Of a DNA stretch of 28,463 nucleotides, positions 1 through 7,475 are shown piece by piece. The first letter of the stretch is position 1; each line of letters starts with the position of its first letter. Source of the stretch: CBDUMN01 sp965368335 (GTDB taxonomy: Bacteria; Pseudomonadota; Alphaproteobacteria; Rhodospirillales; JAPHRK01). The stretch is taken from assembly GCA_965368335.1 (NCBI GenBank), contig CBDUMN010000043.1, forward strand, positions 1 to 28,463, given 5' to 3'. The notes under the pieces were generated by a model. That model was not told where the DNA came from. It saw nothing but the letters and a program-made list of their open reading frames with translations, and did not search any database. Position numbers and translations under genes: made by a program.

Positions 1-2
1 AG

Positions 3-455
3 GAAGACCACGTCAAGGCAGCCGTCGAGGCCTTGGGAGAACTGCATTTCTGGAAACTCGCCATCAAGCCGGGTCGGCCCATTGCGCTCGGTCAGGTCAA
101 AGGCAAGACCTTCATCGGTCTGCCGGGCAATCCGGTCGCCGCCTTGGTCACCTTCCTTAGGATCGGCCGCCCCGTGCTCATGCGGCTTTCCGGCCGGGCG
201 ATTATCGATGCCCCGACCTACAAGGTGCGCGCCGGTTTCTCCTGCAACAAGAAGGCGGGACGCCGGGAATGGCTCCGGGCGCGGCTCGGCCAAGATGCCG
301 AAGGCCCTCTTGCACTTAAATTTCATTCGGAAGGATCGGGCATCCTTTCCTCCATGGTTTTTTCCGACGGATTGATTGAACTGACCGAGGAAACAACCGA
401 AGTAAAGGAAGGCGACCTGATCGACTTTCTCCCGTTCAACGAGGTGGCGCGATGA
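3..455 (+). CDS. moeA: Molybdopterin molybdenumtransferase MoeA, C-terminal part (5' end outside window)
   Basis: MoeA inserts molybdate into adenylylated molybdopterin in the last step of molybdenum cofactor synthesis, in the cytoplasm. The open frame runs in from the window edge, so only about 150 C-terminal residues are present. They include the family hallmark stretch with IKPGRP followed by GLPGNPVAALVTF, which belongs to the MoeA/MogA-like molybdopterin-binding domain, and then a beta-rich C-terminal domain ending in LIDFLPF. The TTG at 33 is an internal codon rather than a start: the frame upstream of it (EDHVKAAVEAL) is equally MoeA-like. The stop overlaps the moaD start (ATGA at 452-455), so the two are translationally coupled. 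The call is family-level certain; only the missing 5' end limits it. Confidence 0.93.
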   Translation, partial: EDHVKAAVEALGELHFWKLAIKPGRPIALGQVKGKTFIGLPGNPVAALVTFLRIGRPVLMRLSGRAIIDAPTYKVRAGFSCNKKAGRREWLRARLGQDAEGPLALKFHSEGSGILSSMVFSDGLIELTEETTEVKEGDLIDFLPFNEVAR

Positions 456-703
456 AAGTTCTCTATTTTGCCTGGCTGCGCAATAAAATCGGCGCTTCTT
501 CTGAGGAGGTTTCCGCCCCGGAAGATGTGCAAACCGTGCAGCAACTGATCGACTGGCTGAAAGAGCGCGGCGAAGGCTACGCCGACGCCTTCAATGATCC
601 CTCAGTAATCCGCGCGGCGGTCAACCAGGAACACGTCGCCTTCGACCACCCGATCAAAACGGGCGATGAGGTGGCCTTTTTCCCCCCTGTGACAGGAGGT
701 TAA
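452..703 (+). CDS. moaD: Molybdopterin synthase sulfur carrier subunit MoaD
   Basis: A ubiquitin-fold sulfur carrier of 83 residues. Its C-terminal Gly-Gly is adenylylated and thiocarboxylated, then donates sulfur to precursor Z inside the MoaD-MoaE complex. The protein has the expected length and ends exactly in VTGG, the functional tail. It begins within the moeA stop codon. The two glycine codons at the end (GGA GGT, 695-700) also read as a strong Shine-Dalgarno sequence 5 bases before the moaE ATG, so the functional C-terminus and the next gene's ribosome binding site are the same six bases. Confidence 0.95.
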   Translation: MKVLYFAWLRNKIGASSEEVSAPEDVQTVQQLIDWLKERGEGYADAFNDPSVIRAAVNQEHVAFDHPIKTGDEVAFFPPVTGG

Positions 704-705
704 TT

Positions 706-1182
706 ATGACGGTGCGCGTCCAAGAACAGGATTTCGATCCCGGCGCGGAAATGGAAGCGCTCTCCAAAGACAATCACGCCATCGGCGCACTCTGCAGCTT
801 CGTCGGTCTGGTGCGCGACATGCACGCCGGACAGGACGACCGGCAGATTAACGCCATGACCCTCGAACACTACCCCGGCATGACCGAAAAAGAATTGGCC
901 CGCATCGAGGCCCAGGCGCGGGACCGCTGGCCGCTGGAGGACTGTCTTATCATTCACCGCTATGGTAGATTACTGCCAGGAGACAGAATCGTCATGGTTG
1001 TCACCGCCTCTTCCCATCGTCAGGCGGCCTTTGAGAGCGCCGAGTTCCTTATGGACTGGCTCAAGACCAAGGCGCCGTTTTGGAAGCTCGAAGAAACCCC
1101 GGAAGGCGGCGACTGGGTAGACGCCCGCGAATCGGATGACGCCGCCGCCGAACGCTGGGGGCGGGACCACAAAAATCAATGA
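706..1182 (+). CDS. moaE: Molybdopterin synthase catalytic subunit MoaE
   Basis: The large subunit of molybdopterin synthase transfers two sulfurs from MoaD thiocarboxylate to precursor Z. The 158-residue length is normal. Recognisable elements are GALCSFVGLVRD (residues 27-38), the HRYGRLLPGD stretch (84-93) and the active-site segment DWLKTKAPFWK with the two conserved lysines at K120 and K127. Residue 128 is Leu where many homologues carry Lys or Arg. Translation starts 2 bases after the moaD stop, using a binding site built from moaD codons. The gene closes the moeA-moaD-moaE run; a 115-base gap follows with no obvious terminator hairpin. Confidence 0.95.
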   Translation: MTVRVQEQDFDPGAEMEALSKDNHAIGALCSFVGLVRDMHAGQDDRQINAMTLEHYPGMTEKELARIEAQARDRWPLEDCLIIHRYGRLLPGDRIVMVVTASSHRQAAFESAEFLMDWLKTKAPFWKLEETPEGGDWVDARESDDAAAERWGRDHKNQ

Positions 1183-1297
1183 ACTGGACCACCTCATAAA
1201 ACACGAATGAAACAAGAGCATGTTATCCGGTCTATACTGATTAAGAAAAAGGGTTGCGCCGTTTAACCGACAAACCAAAACAAAGCCGAGAAAAACC

Positions 1298-1762
1298 GTG
1301 AAACATTTTGCTTACCTCAGTCTTACCGTACTTTTATTAACCCCTCTCGCCGCCCCCACGGCCCAAGCGGAAGAGGATGGCCCCTATTACGTTCAACTCC
1401 TCGGCTTCATGGTCGATGCCGTAAAGAACGGCGAGACCGTAGGACAAGTGCCGACGACGCCCTTCCTGGAAACCGCCGACAAAGAAGCGGCGAAAGCTGT
1501 CTGCAAGAAGAAGAACAGGGTTCGCGAGGCTCTCATCAGCTCGACCTTCGGCCAGGAAATCGAGATCGACGCCAAGAACCAGCCGGTTTATGACGACCTG
1601 GAAAAGCGGGTCAAATATGTGATCAACAAGACTCTGCGTAAAAAGCTGGTCAAGACAGTGATTCTAAAACAGGGAACCTATGGCATGGGGCAAGGCGTGA
1701 CATCAAAACTGCCTTACAATTCCATGGGTTGTCGCCCCATCAAAGAACTCCCCGACAAATAA
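1298..1762 (+). CDS. Small exported protein of unknown function
   Basis: I do not recognise the family. The 154-residue product starts with a clear Sec signal peptide: basic MKH, a hydrophobic core and AQA before a likely cleavage site at residues 24/25. No lipobox cysteine is present, so a periplasmic or secreted location is inferred. The mature part of about 130 residues is lysine-rich and has two cysteines (C69 and C145) that could form a disulfide. The start is GTG; it was chosen because it gives the complete signal peptide and no ATG nearby does so. The preceding ribosome binding site is weak. The gene stands alone between moaE and the LOG-family gene. Confidence 0.72.
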   Translation: MKHFAYLSLTVLLLTPLAAPTAQAEEDGPYYVQLLGFMVDAVKNGETVGQVPTTPFLETADKEAAKAVCKKKNRVREALISSTFGQEIEIDAKNQPVYDDLEKRVKYVINKTLRKKLVKTVILKQGTYGMGQGVTSKLPYNSMGCRPIKELPDK

Positions 1763-1790
1763 TAAAAACAACATCTGACGGCTTATCGGC

Positions 1791-1820
1791 TTGGGACTTG
1801 CCGTTTCGATCACCTATAGT
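1791..1820 (+). promoter_or_regulatory. Sigma70-like promoter for the LOG-family gene
   Basis: TTGGGA (1791-1796), an 18-base spacer and TATAGT (1815-1820) match the sigma70 consensus at 4/6 and 5/6 positions. The predicted transcript would start near 1827, about 37 bases before the chosen ATG at 1864. This argues against the longer open frame beginning at 1729, which would overlap the previous gene. Confidence 0.45.
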
Positions 1821-1863
1821 GCGATCAAATGATACAAAAACGCGCGAGAGGGTAAGGCGAAAA

Positions 1864-2718
1864 ATGGGTTCAGACGATATTGAATGGCCGATTATGGCCT
1901 ATAAAAACCTGGATTTCATTGAGAGCCGGGACGGTCGGGCATTGAGGATTATGTCGGAGTTCATGGAGCCCGAATCACGGCTCGCCCGATATAATATCCA
2001 AGACACTATCGTTTTTATGGGCTCGGCCCGCATTCCTTCCGAAGAGCAGGCCCGCAAGGAAATGGCGGAGGCGTCGGGCGAAACGGCCATTGATCGAGCG
2101 GCAGAACGCCTCAAACTCTCGCGCTACTACGAAGAAACCCGCCAACTGGCCTTTCGGATGACCGAGTGGTCGAAGAACCTCAAAGGCGACGATCGGCGTT
2201 TCGTCGTCTGCACGGGCGGCGGACCGGGCATCATGGAGGCCGCCAACCGGGGCGCTTCGGAAGCCAAAGGCGTCAACCTGGGCTTCAATATCTCGCTCCC
2301 CATGGAGCAGCACGAAAACCCCTACATCACCCGGCAGCTCTGCTTCGAGTTTCATTACTTCTTCATGCGGAAGTTCTGGTTCGCCTATCTCGCAAAAGCC
2401 ATCGTCGTCATGCCCGGCGGCTTCGGCACACTGGAGGAATTGTTCGAAATCCTCACCCTGGTTCAAACCAAGGTGGTGACCAAAAAAATGCCCATCGTGC
2501 TCTACGGCGACGACTATTGGGACAAGGTGTTCAACCTTGAAGCCCTGGCTGAATTCGGCACCATCGACACAGTGGACCTGGACCTGATGTATCGGACCAA
2601 TTCGGTCGACGACGCCTTTAACTTCCTGACCCGAGAACTGACGGAATCCGTCGACTACCCAGGCGCGCGACGTTCCTTCGCCGACAACGGCAACGCCGAG
2701 CCCACCGAACCCGAATAG
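1864..2718 (+). CDS. LOG-family protein (TIGR00730-type Rossmann fold, putative nucleoside 5'-monophosphate phosphoribohydrolase)
   Basis: LOG-family enzymes cleave nucleoside monophosphates, including cytokinin ribotides, into base and ribose 5-phosphate. The fold and signature are visible: a Rossmann-like core with GGGPGIMEAANRG (residues 118-130) and the diagnostic PGGFGTLEE (184-192). The product is 284 residues, with an N-terminal extension of about 45 residues before the core (IVFMGSARIPSE), typical of the longer proteobacterial type. The start at 1864 is preceded by GAGAGGGTAAGG; the in-frame start at 1729 lies inside the preceding gene and upstream of a good promoter, so it was rejected. 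The true substrate in bacteria that make no plant hormone is uncertain. The gene is monocistronic and closed by a strong terminator. Confidence 0.88.
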   Translation: MGSDDIEWPIMAYKNLDFIESRDGRALRIMSEFMEPESRLARYNIQDTIVFMGSARIPSEEQARKEMAEASGETAIDRAAERLKLSRYYEETRQLAFRMTEWSKNLKGDDRRFVVCTGGGPGIMEAANRGASEAKGVNLGFNISLPMEQHENPYITRQLCFEFHYFFMRKFWFAYLAKAIVVMPGGFGTLEELFEILTLVQTKVVTKKMPIVLYGDDYWDKVFNLEALAEFGTIDTVDLDLMYRTNSVDDAFNFLTRELTESVDYPGARRSFADNGNAEPTEPE

Positions 2719-2721
2719 AAA

Positions 2722-2747
2722 AAGGCCGCCGGTTTGTCGGCGGCCTT
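2722..2747. terminator. Bidirectional terminator between the LOG gene and ilvE
   Basis: A perfect 10-bp inverted repeat (2722-2731 pairs with 2738-2747) with a 6-base loop, GC-rich in the stem. It is four bases after the LOG-gene stop. On the minus strand the stem is followed by CTTTTTCTA, a usable T-tract for ilvE; on the plus strand the T-tract is poorer (TCTGATTTGTCTT). It separates convergent genes. Confidence 0.85.
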
Positions 2748-2772
2748 CTGATTTGTCTTGGGGAAAGTCCGG

Positions 2773-3654
2773 TTAGGCTGTTTTGCCGACGGCTTTTTCG
2801 TAGGCTTCAATCAGAGTTTCGCAGACCTTACCGGGGGTGAACTTATACTGGTCGATCTCGCCCACCGGGGTCACTTCAGCCGCCGTCCCGGTGACGAAGA
2901 CTTCCTGAGCGTCGGCCAGTTCTTCAAGCTCGATCTCCCGCTCAACCACTTCGTAGCCGTTTTCCTTGGCCAGCCCGATCACCGTCTGGCGGGTGATGCC
3001 GTTCAAGAAACAGTCGGGCGTCGGGGTATGAAGCTTGCCATCCGGCATGAGCAGGAAAATGTTGGCCCCGGTCGCCTCGGCGATCTGGCCTTTCCAGTTG
3101 AGGAACAGAGAATCGTCGTAGCCCTTGTCCTCTGCCGAGTGCTTGCTCATGGTGCAGATCATGTAAAGACCGGCCGCCTTGGCGTGAACGGGGGCCGTAT
3201 CCGGGGCGGGCCGCCGCCATTTGGACTGGGTCAGCCGGATGCCCTTCTTGCGCATCTCGGGCGAGAAGTAGGACGGCCATTCCCAGGTGGCGATGGCGAC
3301 ATGAATGCTCGTCTGCTGAGCCGAAACGCCCATCATTTCGCTGCCTCGCCAGGCGACCGGACGGATGTAACCGTCAACGATGTTGTTGGCCTTGACCGTT
3401 TCAAGGGTCGCCGCATCCAACTCTTCCACCGTATAGGGTATTTTCATGCCCAGCATTTCGCCGGAATCGATGAGCCGCTGGCTGTGCTCGGTCAACTTGA
3501 ACACCTTGCCGTTATAAACGCGCACCCCCTCGAATACCGCTGAAGCGTAGTGAAGGGCGTGAGAGAGAACATGCAAGGTCGCGTCCCGCCAGGGAATAAG
3601 CTTTCCGTCTTGCCAGATCAGACCGTCGCGATCATCAAAAGGTGCACCAGCCAT
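2773..3654 (-). CDS. ilvE: Branched-chain amino acid aminotransferase
   Basis: A PLP-dependent fold-type IV transaminase that interconverts leucine, isoleucine and valine with their 2-oxo acids. The 293-residue protein shows FEGVRVYNGKVFKLTEH (41-57), the PLP-binding lysine in VHAKAAG (K159), E193 in IAEATG, and GITRQTV (219-225), which contacts the cofactor phosphate. All are expected for IlvE, as opposed to D-amino acid transaminase or aminodeoxychorismate lyase. The start gives the standard N-terminus for this subfamily. It is transcribed away from a marR gene; the shared 127-base intergenic region holds a palindrome overlapping the likely promoters, suggesting the regulator controls this gene. 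It ends at a strong terminator. Confidence 0.93.
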   Translation of the reverse strand: MAGAPFDDRDGLIWQDGKLIPWRDATLHVLSHALHYASAVFEGVRVYNGKVFKLTEHSQRLIDSGEMLGMKIPYTVEELDAATLETVKANNIVDGYIRPVAWRGSEMMGVSAQQTSIHVAIATWEWPSYFSPEMRKKGIRLTQSKWRRPAPDTAPVHAKAAGLYMICTMSKHSAEDKGYDDSLFLNWKGQIAEATGANIFLLMPDGKLHTPTPDCFLNGITRQTVIGLAKENGYEVVEREIELEELADAQEVFVTGTAAEVTPVGEIDQYKFTPGKVCETLIEAYEKAVGKTA

Positions 3655-3715
3655 GAAACTTTCTTTCTAAATTCTATGGGTTTATAGGAATGATGTTGCG
3701 TCTGGTACCATTTTC

Positions 3716-3729
3716 TGGCATATATGTCA
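3716..3729. promoter_or_regulatory. Near-perfect palindrome in the ilvE/marR divergent promoter region
   Basis: The 14-base sequence TGGCATATATGTCA is its own reverse complement except for one mismatched pair. A minus-strand TTGACA (3730-3725), a perfect -35 for ilvE, overlaps its right half. For marR, TTGCGT (3696-3701) followed by an AT-rich -10 candidate (around 3720-3726) overlaps its left half. A dimeric MarR protein bound here would block both promoters. The operator assignment is inference from symmetry and position. Confidence 0.45.
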
Positions 3730-3781
3730 ATATTACTGACGTATTTTTCATGACTGCGACATTTGACGATCAGGATCGACC

Positions 3782-4279
3782 ATGGCCGAGACCAAAACCC
3801 GAGCCAATCCGTTGTTTCTCCGCCAAGAGGAGATTCGCCAGGGCATCGAGCTTCTGTTTTTCGCCTACCGGGACTTTACCGGCGAACCGGATGCCATTCT
3901 CGCCAAGCGGGGCTTCGGCCGCGCTCACCATCGGGTGATTTATTTCGTCGGCCGCCAGCCGGGGATGATGGTCGGTGAGCTCCTCGGCATTTTGAGGATC
4001 ACCAAGCAGAGCCTCTCCCGAGTGCTTAAGCAAATGGTCGATGAAGGCTACATCGAGCAAAAGACCGGCGAGAAAGACCGGCGACAGCGCCTCCTCTACC
4101 TGACCGACAAAGGCAAGGCGCTGGAAAAGGAACTCTCCGAGACCCAAAGGGCGCGGATCGCCAAGGCCTACCGGGAAGCCGGAGCCGAGGCTGTGGAGGG
4201 CTTCCGCAAGGTCTTGCGGGGCATCACCGACGAAAAGGCCCATTTCGAGCGTTACGACCATCGGAATTCGGAGGGATAA
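3782..4279 (+). CDS. MarR-family transcriptional regulator
   Basis: A winged helix-turn-helix DNA-binding protein of 165 residues, normal for MarR. The recognition helix region falls at about residues 71-86 (LRITKQSLSRVLKQM) and the wing contains EKDRRQRLLYLTDKG (97-111), both classic MarR features. The flanking helices supply the dimer interface; the ligand is unknown. The start codon was chosen because the protein then begins just before the first helix and because longer frames would use the operator region as coding sequence. It is divergent from ilvE and lies 43 bases upstream of a two-component pair in the same direction. Confidence 0.9.
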   Translation: MAETKTRANPLFLRQEEIRQGIELLFFAYRDFTGEPDAILAKRGFGRAHHRVIYFVGRQPGMMVGELLGILRITKQSLSRVLKQMVDEGYIEQKTGEKDRRQRLLYLTDKGKALEKELSETQRARIAKAYREAGAEAVEGFRKVLRGITDEKAHFERYDHRNSEG

Positions 4280-4322
4280 TCGCCTCTCGCCGCCTCAGTC
4301 CCGGCATGGCATACTAACCTCC

Positions 4323-5012
4323 ATGATGGAAGACCTGCCCCATATTCTCGTCGTAGACGACGATAAACGCCTCCGGGACCTGCTCAGCAAATACCTGGCG
4401 GATAACGATTTTTTCGTCTCATCGGCAGAGTCTGCAGAAGCGGCGCGCAAAAAACTGACGAGTCTGGCCTTCGACCTCATCGTCCTTGATTTAATGATGC
4501 CGGGCGAAACCGGGCTGGACTTCGCAAAATCTCTGCGCGAAGCGGGGAGCGACATTCCCATTCTGATGCTCACCGCCATGGGCGAACCCGATGACCGGAT
4601 TACCGGGCTTGAGCATGGCGCTGACGACTATCTGGTCAAACCCTTCGAGCCTCGCGAACTGCTTTTGAGAATCGGCAATATTCTAAAACGACTGCCGCAG
4701 AAAGCCGAAACGCCTGAAGAAATTCAACTCGGCGAAGTGGTTTTCAATTACGGCCGGGAGGAATTGCGGCGAGGCGAAATAATCATCCGCCTCACCGCCA
4801 CCGAAATCGCCCTCCTAAAAGCCCTCGTCGAAAACCCGGAAGCCATTCTCAGCCGTGAAGAGTTAAGCCGCCGAGTCGGCGGGACCGACAGTAGCGACCG
4901 AACCGTCGACGTTCAGGTCACCCGGCTGCGCAAAAAAATCGAGCCGGATCCCAAACAACCGCGCTATCTCCAGACCGTACGCGGTCAGGGATATAGGCTC
5001 AGGCCCGATTGA
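4323..5012 (+). CDS. OmpR-family two-component response regulator
   Basis: The receiver domain (about residues 5-120) has the acidic pocket DDD at 12-14, the phospho-acceptor D56 in LIVLDLMMPG, T84 and K106. A C-terminal winged helix of the OmpR/PhoB type follows, ending in QTVRGQGYRLRPD, the standard wing of this family. Length is 229 residues. The cognate kinase follows after 13 bases. By family and arrangement this is the pair often annotated OmpR/EnvZ in alphaproteobacteria, but the signal and regulon cannot be read from sequence. An adjacent ATG codon (MM start) leaves the exact first residue uncertain by one. Confidence 0.93.
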   Translation: MMEDLPHILVVDDDKRLRDLLSKYLADNDFFVSSAESAEAARKKLTSLAFDLIVLDLMMPGETGLDFAKSLREAGSDIPILMLTAMGEPDDRITGLEHGADDYLVKPFEPRELLLRIGNILKRLPQKAETPEEIQLGEVVFNYGREELRRGEIIIRLTATEIALLKALVENPEAILSREELSRRVGGTDSSDRTVDVQVTRLRKKIEPDPKQPRYLQTVRGQGYRLRPD

Positions 5013-5025
5013 CGGAAAGGCGCTC

Positions 5026-6360
5026 ATGGAACAGCAGGCCAAACAGTCATCTTTAATCAAGCAAATACTGCCCAAGAGTCTTCTGGGGCGCTCCCTGCTG
5101 ATCATCGTGACGCCTTTGGTGCTGCTGCAAGTGGTCTCGGCCTTCATTTTTTACGAAAGCCACTGGGACAAGATCAGCGAACGGTTGGCCAAGGCCTTGG
5201 CCGGCGACATCGGCGCCGTGGTTGAGATCATCCGGCGCGAAGGCAAAACCCTCGACATGGACTGGCTTCAACTAATGGCCTTAGATCGGATGGAGATGGC
5301 GATTTCCGTCGAAAAAGACGCCATATTGAGCAACAGCCCTTTGGGCCCCTATCCCGACCGCCATGTGAGCAACCTGGGCGACGCCATGCGTGAACGGGTG
5401 GAGAAGCCCTTCACCATCGACACCCTGACATTCGACAAAAAGCTCATTATTCAGGTTCAATTGTCGGAAGGAGTTTTACGGGTCGTCACCACGCGTAAAC
5501 GGCTGTTCAGTTCAACAACCTACGTCTTCGTCCTCTGGATGACCGGCACCTCCCTTATTTTATTCACCGTCGCGGTGATCTTCATGCGCAATCAGGTGCG
5601 GCCGATCCGCCGCCTCGCCAGGGCCGCCGACGCTTTCGGCAAAGGGCGCGACACGCCGAACTTCAAGCCGGAAGGGGCCCAGGAAGTCCGTCAGGCCGCT
5701 TCCGCCTTTATCGAAATGCGTGATCGCATCCAGCGCCACATCACCGAACGGACCAAAATGCTCGCCGGGGTCAGTCACGACCTGCGCACGCCTTTAACCC
5801 GCATGCAGCTGCAACTCGCCCTATTGAGTGAAGAAGACGGCGTCGCCGAGCTTAAGGAAGACATCTCGGAAATGAGCCGGATGCTTGAAGGGTATCTCGC
5901 CTTCGCCCGGGGCGAAGGAGACGAAAAACCGCGCACGACACATTTGAACACTCTCCTCCAAGGCGTCGTCGAGCGGGCCCGCCGGAAAGGCGGCCTGATC
6001 GACCTTCATCTGGAAGGCGACCTTTCCCTGCCTTTGAAGCCGAACGGTTTCGAGCGCTGCGTAACCAACCTGATCGATAACGCCATCCGTTATGGCGACC
6101 ACTTGTCAGTGAGGGCCGGTAAACGCGGTGACGCCATTGAGGTGACCATCGACGATGACGGCCCCGGCATCCCCGAGGAAGAGCGCAACAAAGTCTTCCG
6201 TCCTTTCTACCGAATGGAAGACTCTCGCAATCCCGACACCGGCGGCGTCGGCCTCGGCATGAGCATCGCCCGCGACATTATGCGCGGTCACGGGGGAGAA
6301 ATTATTTTGAGCGACTCGCCGAGTGGCGGGTTACGGGTCCGGTTGCAGCTTCCCCTTTAG
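5026..6360 (+). CDS. EnvZ-like sensor histidine kinase
   Basis: An inner-membrane kinase of 444 residues, expected to phosphorylate the regulator encoded just upstream. Order of parts: a first membrane segment (about 20-42), a periplasmic domain of roughly 120 residues, a second membrane segment (about 165-187), HAMP (188-240), a dimerisation domain with the phospho-acceptor H251 in GVSHDLRTPLTR, and an ATPase domain with N box NLIDNAI (348-354), G1 DDGPG (377-381), F box FRPFYR and G2 GGVGLG (406-411). Every catalytic motif is intact. The HDLRTPLTRMQLQL form of the H box is the EnvZ type. No terminator is evident after the stop. Confidence 0.94.
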   Translation: MEQQAKQSSLIKQILPKSLLGRSLLIIVTPLVLLQVVSAFIFYESHWDKISERLAKALAGDIGAVVEIIRREGKTLDMDWLQLMALDRMEMAISVEKDAILSNSPLGPYPDRHVSNLGDAMRERVEKPFTIDTLTFDKKLIIQVQLSEGVLRVVTTRKRLFSSTTYVFVLWMTGTSLILFTVAVIFMRNQVRPIRRLARAADAFGKGRDTPNFKPEGAQEVRQAASAFIEMRDRIQRHITERTKMLAGVSHDLRTPLTRMQLQLALLSEEDGVAELKEDISEMSRMLEGYLAFARGEGDEKPRTTHLNTLLQGVVERARRKGGLIDLHLEGDLSLPLKPNGFERCVTNLIDNAIRYGDHLSVRAGKRGDAIEVTIDDDGPGIPEEERNKVFRPFYRMEDSRNPDTGGVGLGMSIARDIMRGHGGEIILSDSPSGGLRVRLQLPL

Positions 6361-6446
6361 GCGGTGGATGTTTTCTTGCCCAAAAGCGAGACACAAGGTA
6401 GAAATTTGATAACGGTCTGAAAGCATTCTAAAAGAAGGACAAGTTC

Positions 6447-6638
6447 ATGATTCGTCTGCTTCTCGCGCTCTTGATTCCCTGGTTTGTGTTTTTCACCATT
6501 GGTCGCCCGGTCCAGGGCGTTATCTGTCTCATTCTACAGCTTACCCTGATCGGCTGGATTCCGGCCGCCATCTGGGCCGTCTGGGCGATTAACAAATACA
6601 ACACCGACAAGAAAATCGACGCTCTTAAGTCGAAATAG
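6447..6638 (+). CDS. Pmp3/YqaE-type small membrane proteolipid
   Basis: A 63-residue protein with two hydrophobic segments separated by a short loop. Its sequence fits the Pmp3/YqaE (UPF0057) family of stress-induced membrane proteolipids: a proline-containing first segment, a glycine-rich turn, then LTLIGWIPAAIWAVW. The E. coli relative has the pattern LLGYIPGLIHAFW at the same place. In yeast the family affects membrane potential; the bacterial role is unclear. The charged tail after the second segment is a little longer than in many homologues. The ribosome binding site AGAAGGA (6433-6439) sits 7 bases before the ATG. It heads a set of three small genes running the same way. Confidence 0.75.
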   Translation: MIRLLLALLIPWFVFFTIGRPVQGVICLILQLTLIGWIPAAIWAVWAINKYNTDKKIDALKSK

Positions 6639-6661
6639 GTAAGAAATAGGGAAAACGACTC

Positions 6662-6919
6662 ATGCCCCGGAATATTGGCGCGACGATCATCAAGCTGCTG
6701 GTGCTGTCACTGATCGTCGGCATGCTGCTGAAGTTTCTGAATATCAACCCGGAGAACCTGTTATCGTCTCTCGGCGGGTTGTTTGAATGGTTCGTCCAGT
6801 TCGGCGCCAAGCTGATCGACTGGGGTCTCGGCTACGTACTGATTGGCGCCGCCGTCGTCATCCCTATCTACATCATAATCGTTCTGCTCCGCGTCGCCCG
6901 GGGGAAGAGCGGAAACTAG
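6662..6919 (+). CDS. Two-segment small membrane protein (resembles DUF6460)
   Basis: An 85-residue protein with two predicted membrane helices: about residues 8-26 (IIKLLVLSLIVGMLLKFL) and about 56-78 (YVLIGAAVVIPIYIIIVLL). The stretch between them is amphipathic and aromatic. From memory the layout resembles the alphaproteobacterial DUF6460 family, in which an INPENLL-type motif follows the first helix, but I could not check this. No catalytic motif is visible. It lies 23 bases after the Pmp3-like gene and 31 bases before a coiled-coil gene, so co-transcription is likely. Confidence 0.7.
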   Translation: MPRNIGATIIKLLVLSLIVGMLLKFLNINPENLLSSLGGLFEWFVQFGAKLIDWGLGYVLIGAAVVIPIYIIIVLLRVARGKSGN

Positions 6920-6950
6920 GGTCTAACGGCACGGGAAGGAGCTTGGCGCT

Positions 6951-7385
6951 ATGTCGGAAGATGAAAAAGACGCCGATCTCAAAGACCTGCTTCGCACCGC
7001 TGAAAAACAAATAGAAGAACTTCACGCCCAGGTCATCGCCCAAGCTGAGAACAACGCTCTCCTCATGGACGCCCAACGGGCTGAAGCCGAACAGATGGTT
7101 CAGCTAACCGAACAGATCTGGTCGCTTGAGGAAGCTCTCGCATCGACCAACGCCGAGAAGGACGAAATCCTGGCTCGCCTATCTCAGTTGCGCAGCACAG
7201 TAGAAATCCTTCAGCGCGACATCAACAATACGCTCGAAGCGGCGACGAAAAACGCCAGCCAGCTGGAACTGGCCGCCCGCGTCTACGAGATGTCCTCCTT
7301 GACCGAAGAAGACGATGACGAGCCGGACTATCGGCAGCAATCAAGCACCTTTTTCAAGGAACTCCAGAGCAAACTGAAAATGTGA
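6951..7385 (+). CDS. Soluble coiled-coil protein of unknown function
   Basis: A 144-residue, strongly acidic protein. Residues about 8-105 form long heptad-like helices rich in Glu, Gln, Leu and Ala (for example LRTAEKQIEELHAQVIAQ and LSQLRSTVEILQRDI), predicted to be a coiled coil. A very acidic linker follows (EEDDDEPD) and then a short C-terminal helix (STFFKELQSKLKM). There is no signal peptide or membrane segment. The ribosome binding site GGGAAGGAG (6933-6941) is strong and fixes the start. I do not recognise the family. Its position after two small membrane proteins suggests a scaffold or partner, but that is speculation. Confidence 0.7.
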   Translation: MSEDEKDADLKDLLRTAEKQIEELHAQVIAQAENNALLMDAQRAEAEQMVQLTEQIWSLEEALASTNAEKDEILARLSQLRSTVEILQRDINNTLEAATKNASQLELAARVYEMSSLTEEDDDEPDYRQQSSTFFKELQSKLKM

Positions 7386-7410
7386 TCAGGAGATCGTTGC
7401 AGGCAAAATA

Positions 7411-7450
7411 AAAGGCCGCTTCCCTGGGGGGAGGAAGCGGCCCTTTTTTT
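7411..7450. terminator. Terminator between the coiled-coil gene and phasin
   Basis: A 10-bp GC-rich stem (7414-7423 with 7433-7442), a 9-base loop and a seven-T tract (7444-7450) on the plus strand. On the minus strand it is followed by TTTTATTTTG, so it also serves the convergent phasin gene. Confidence 0.88.
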
Positions 7451-7475
7451 GAACAGGTCGGGAGGGGAGTAGAAG

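Noticed and set aside
2758..3543. Long plus-strand open frame opposite ilvE
   Set aside because: It lies fully antisense to a well-supported ilvE gene, shows no family motif, and has the composition of a third-position GC shadow frame.
6406..6434. TTGATA-N17-TAAAAG as promoter for the Pmp3-like gene
   Set aside because: The transcript would start about 6 bases before the ATG and lose the ribosome binding site at 6433-6439.
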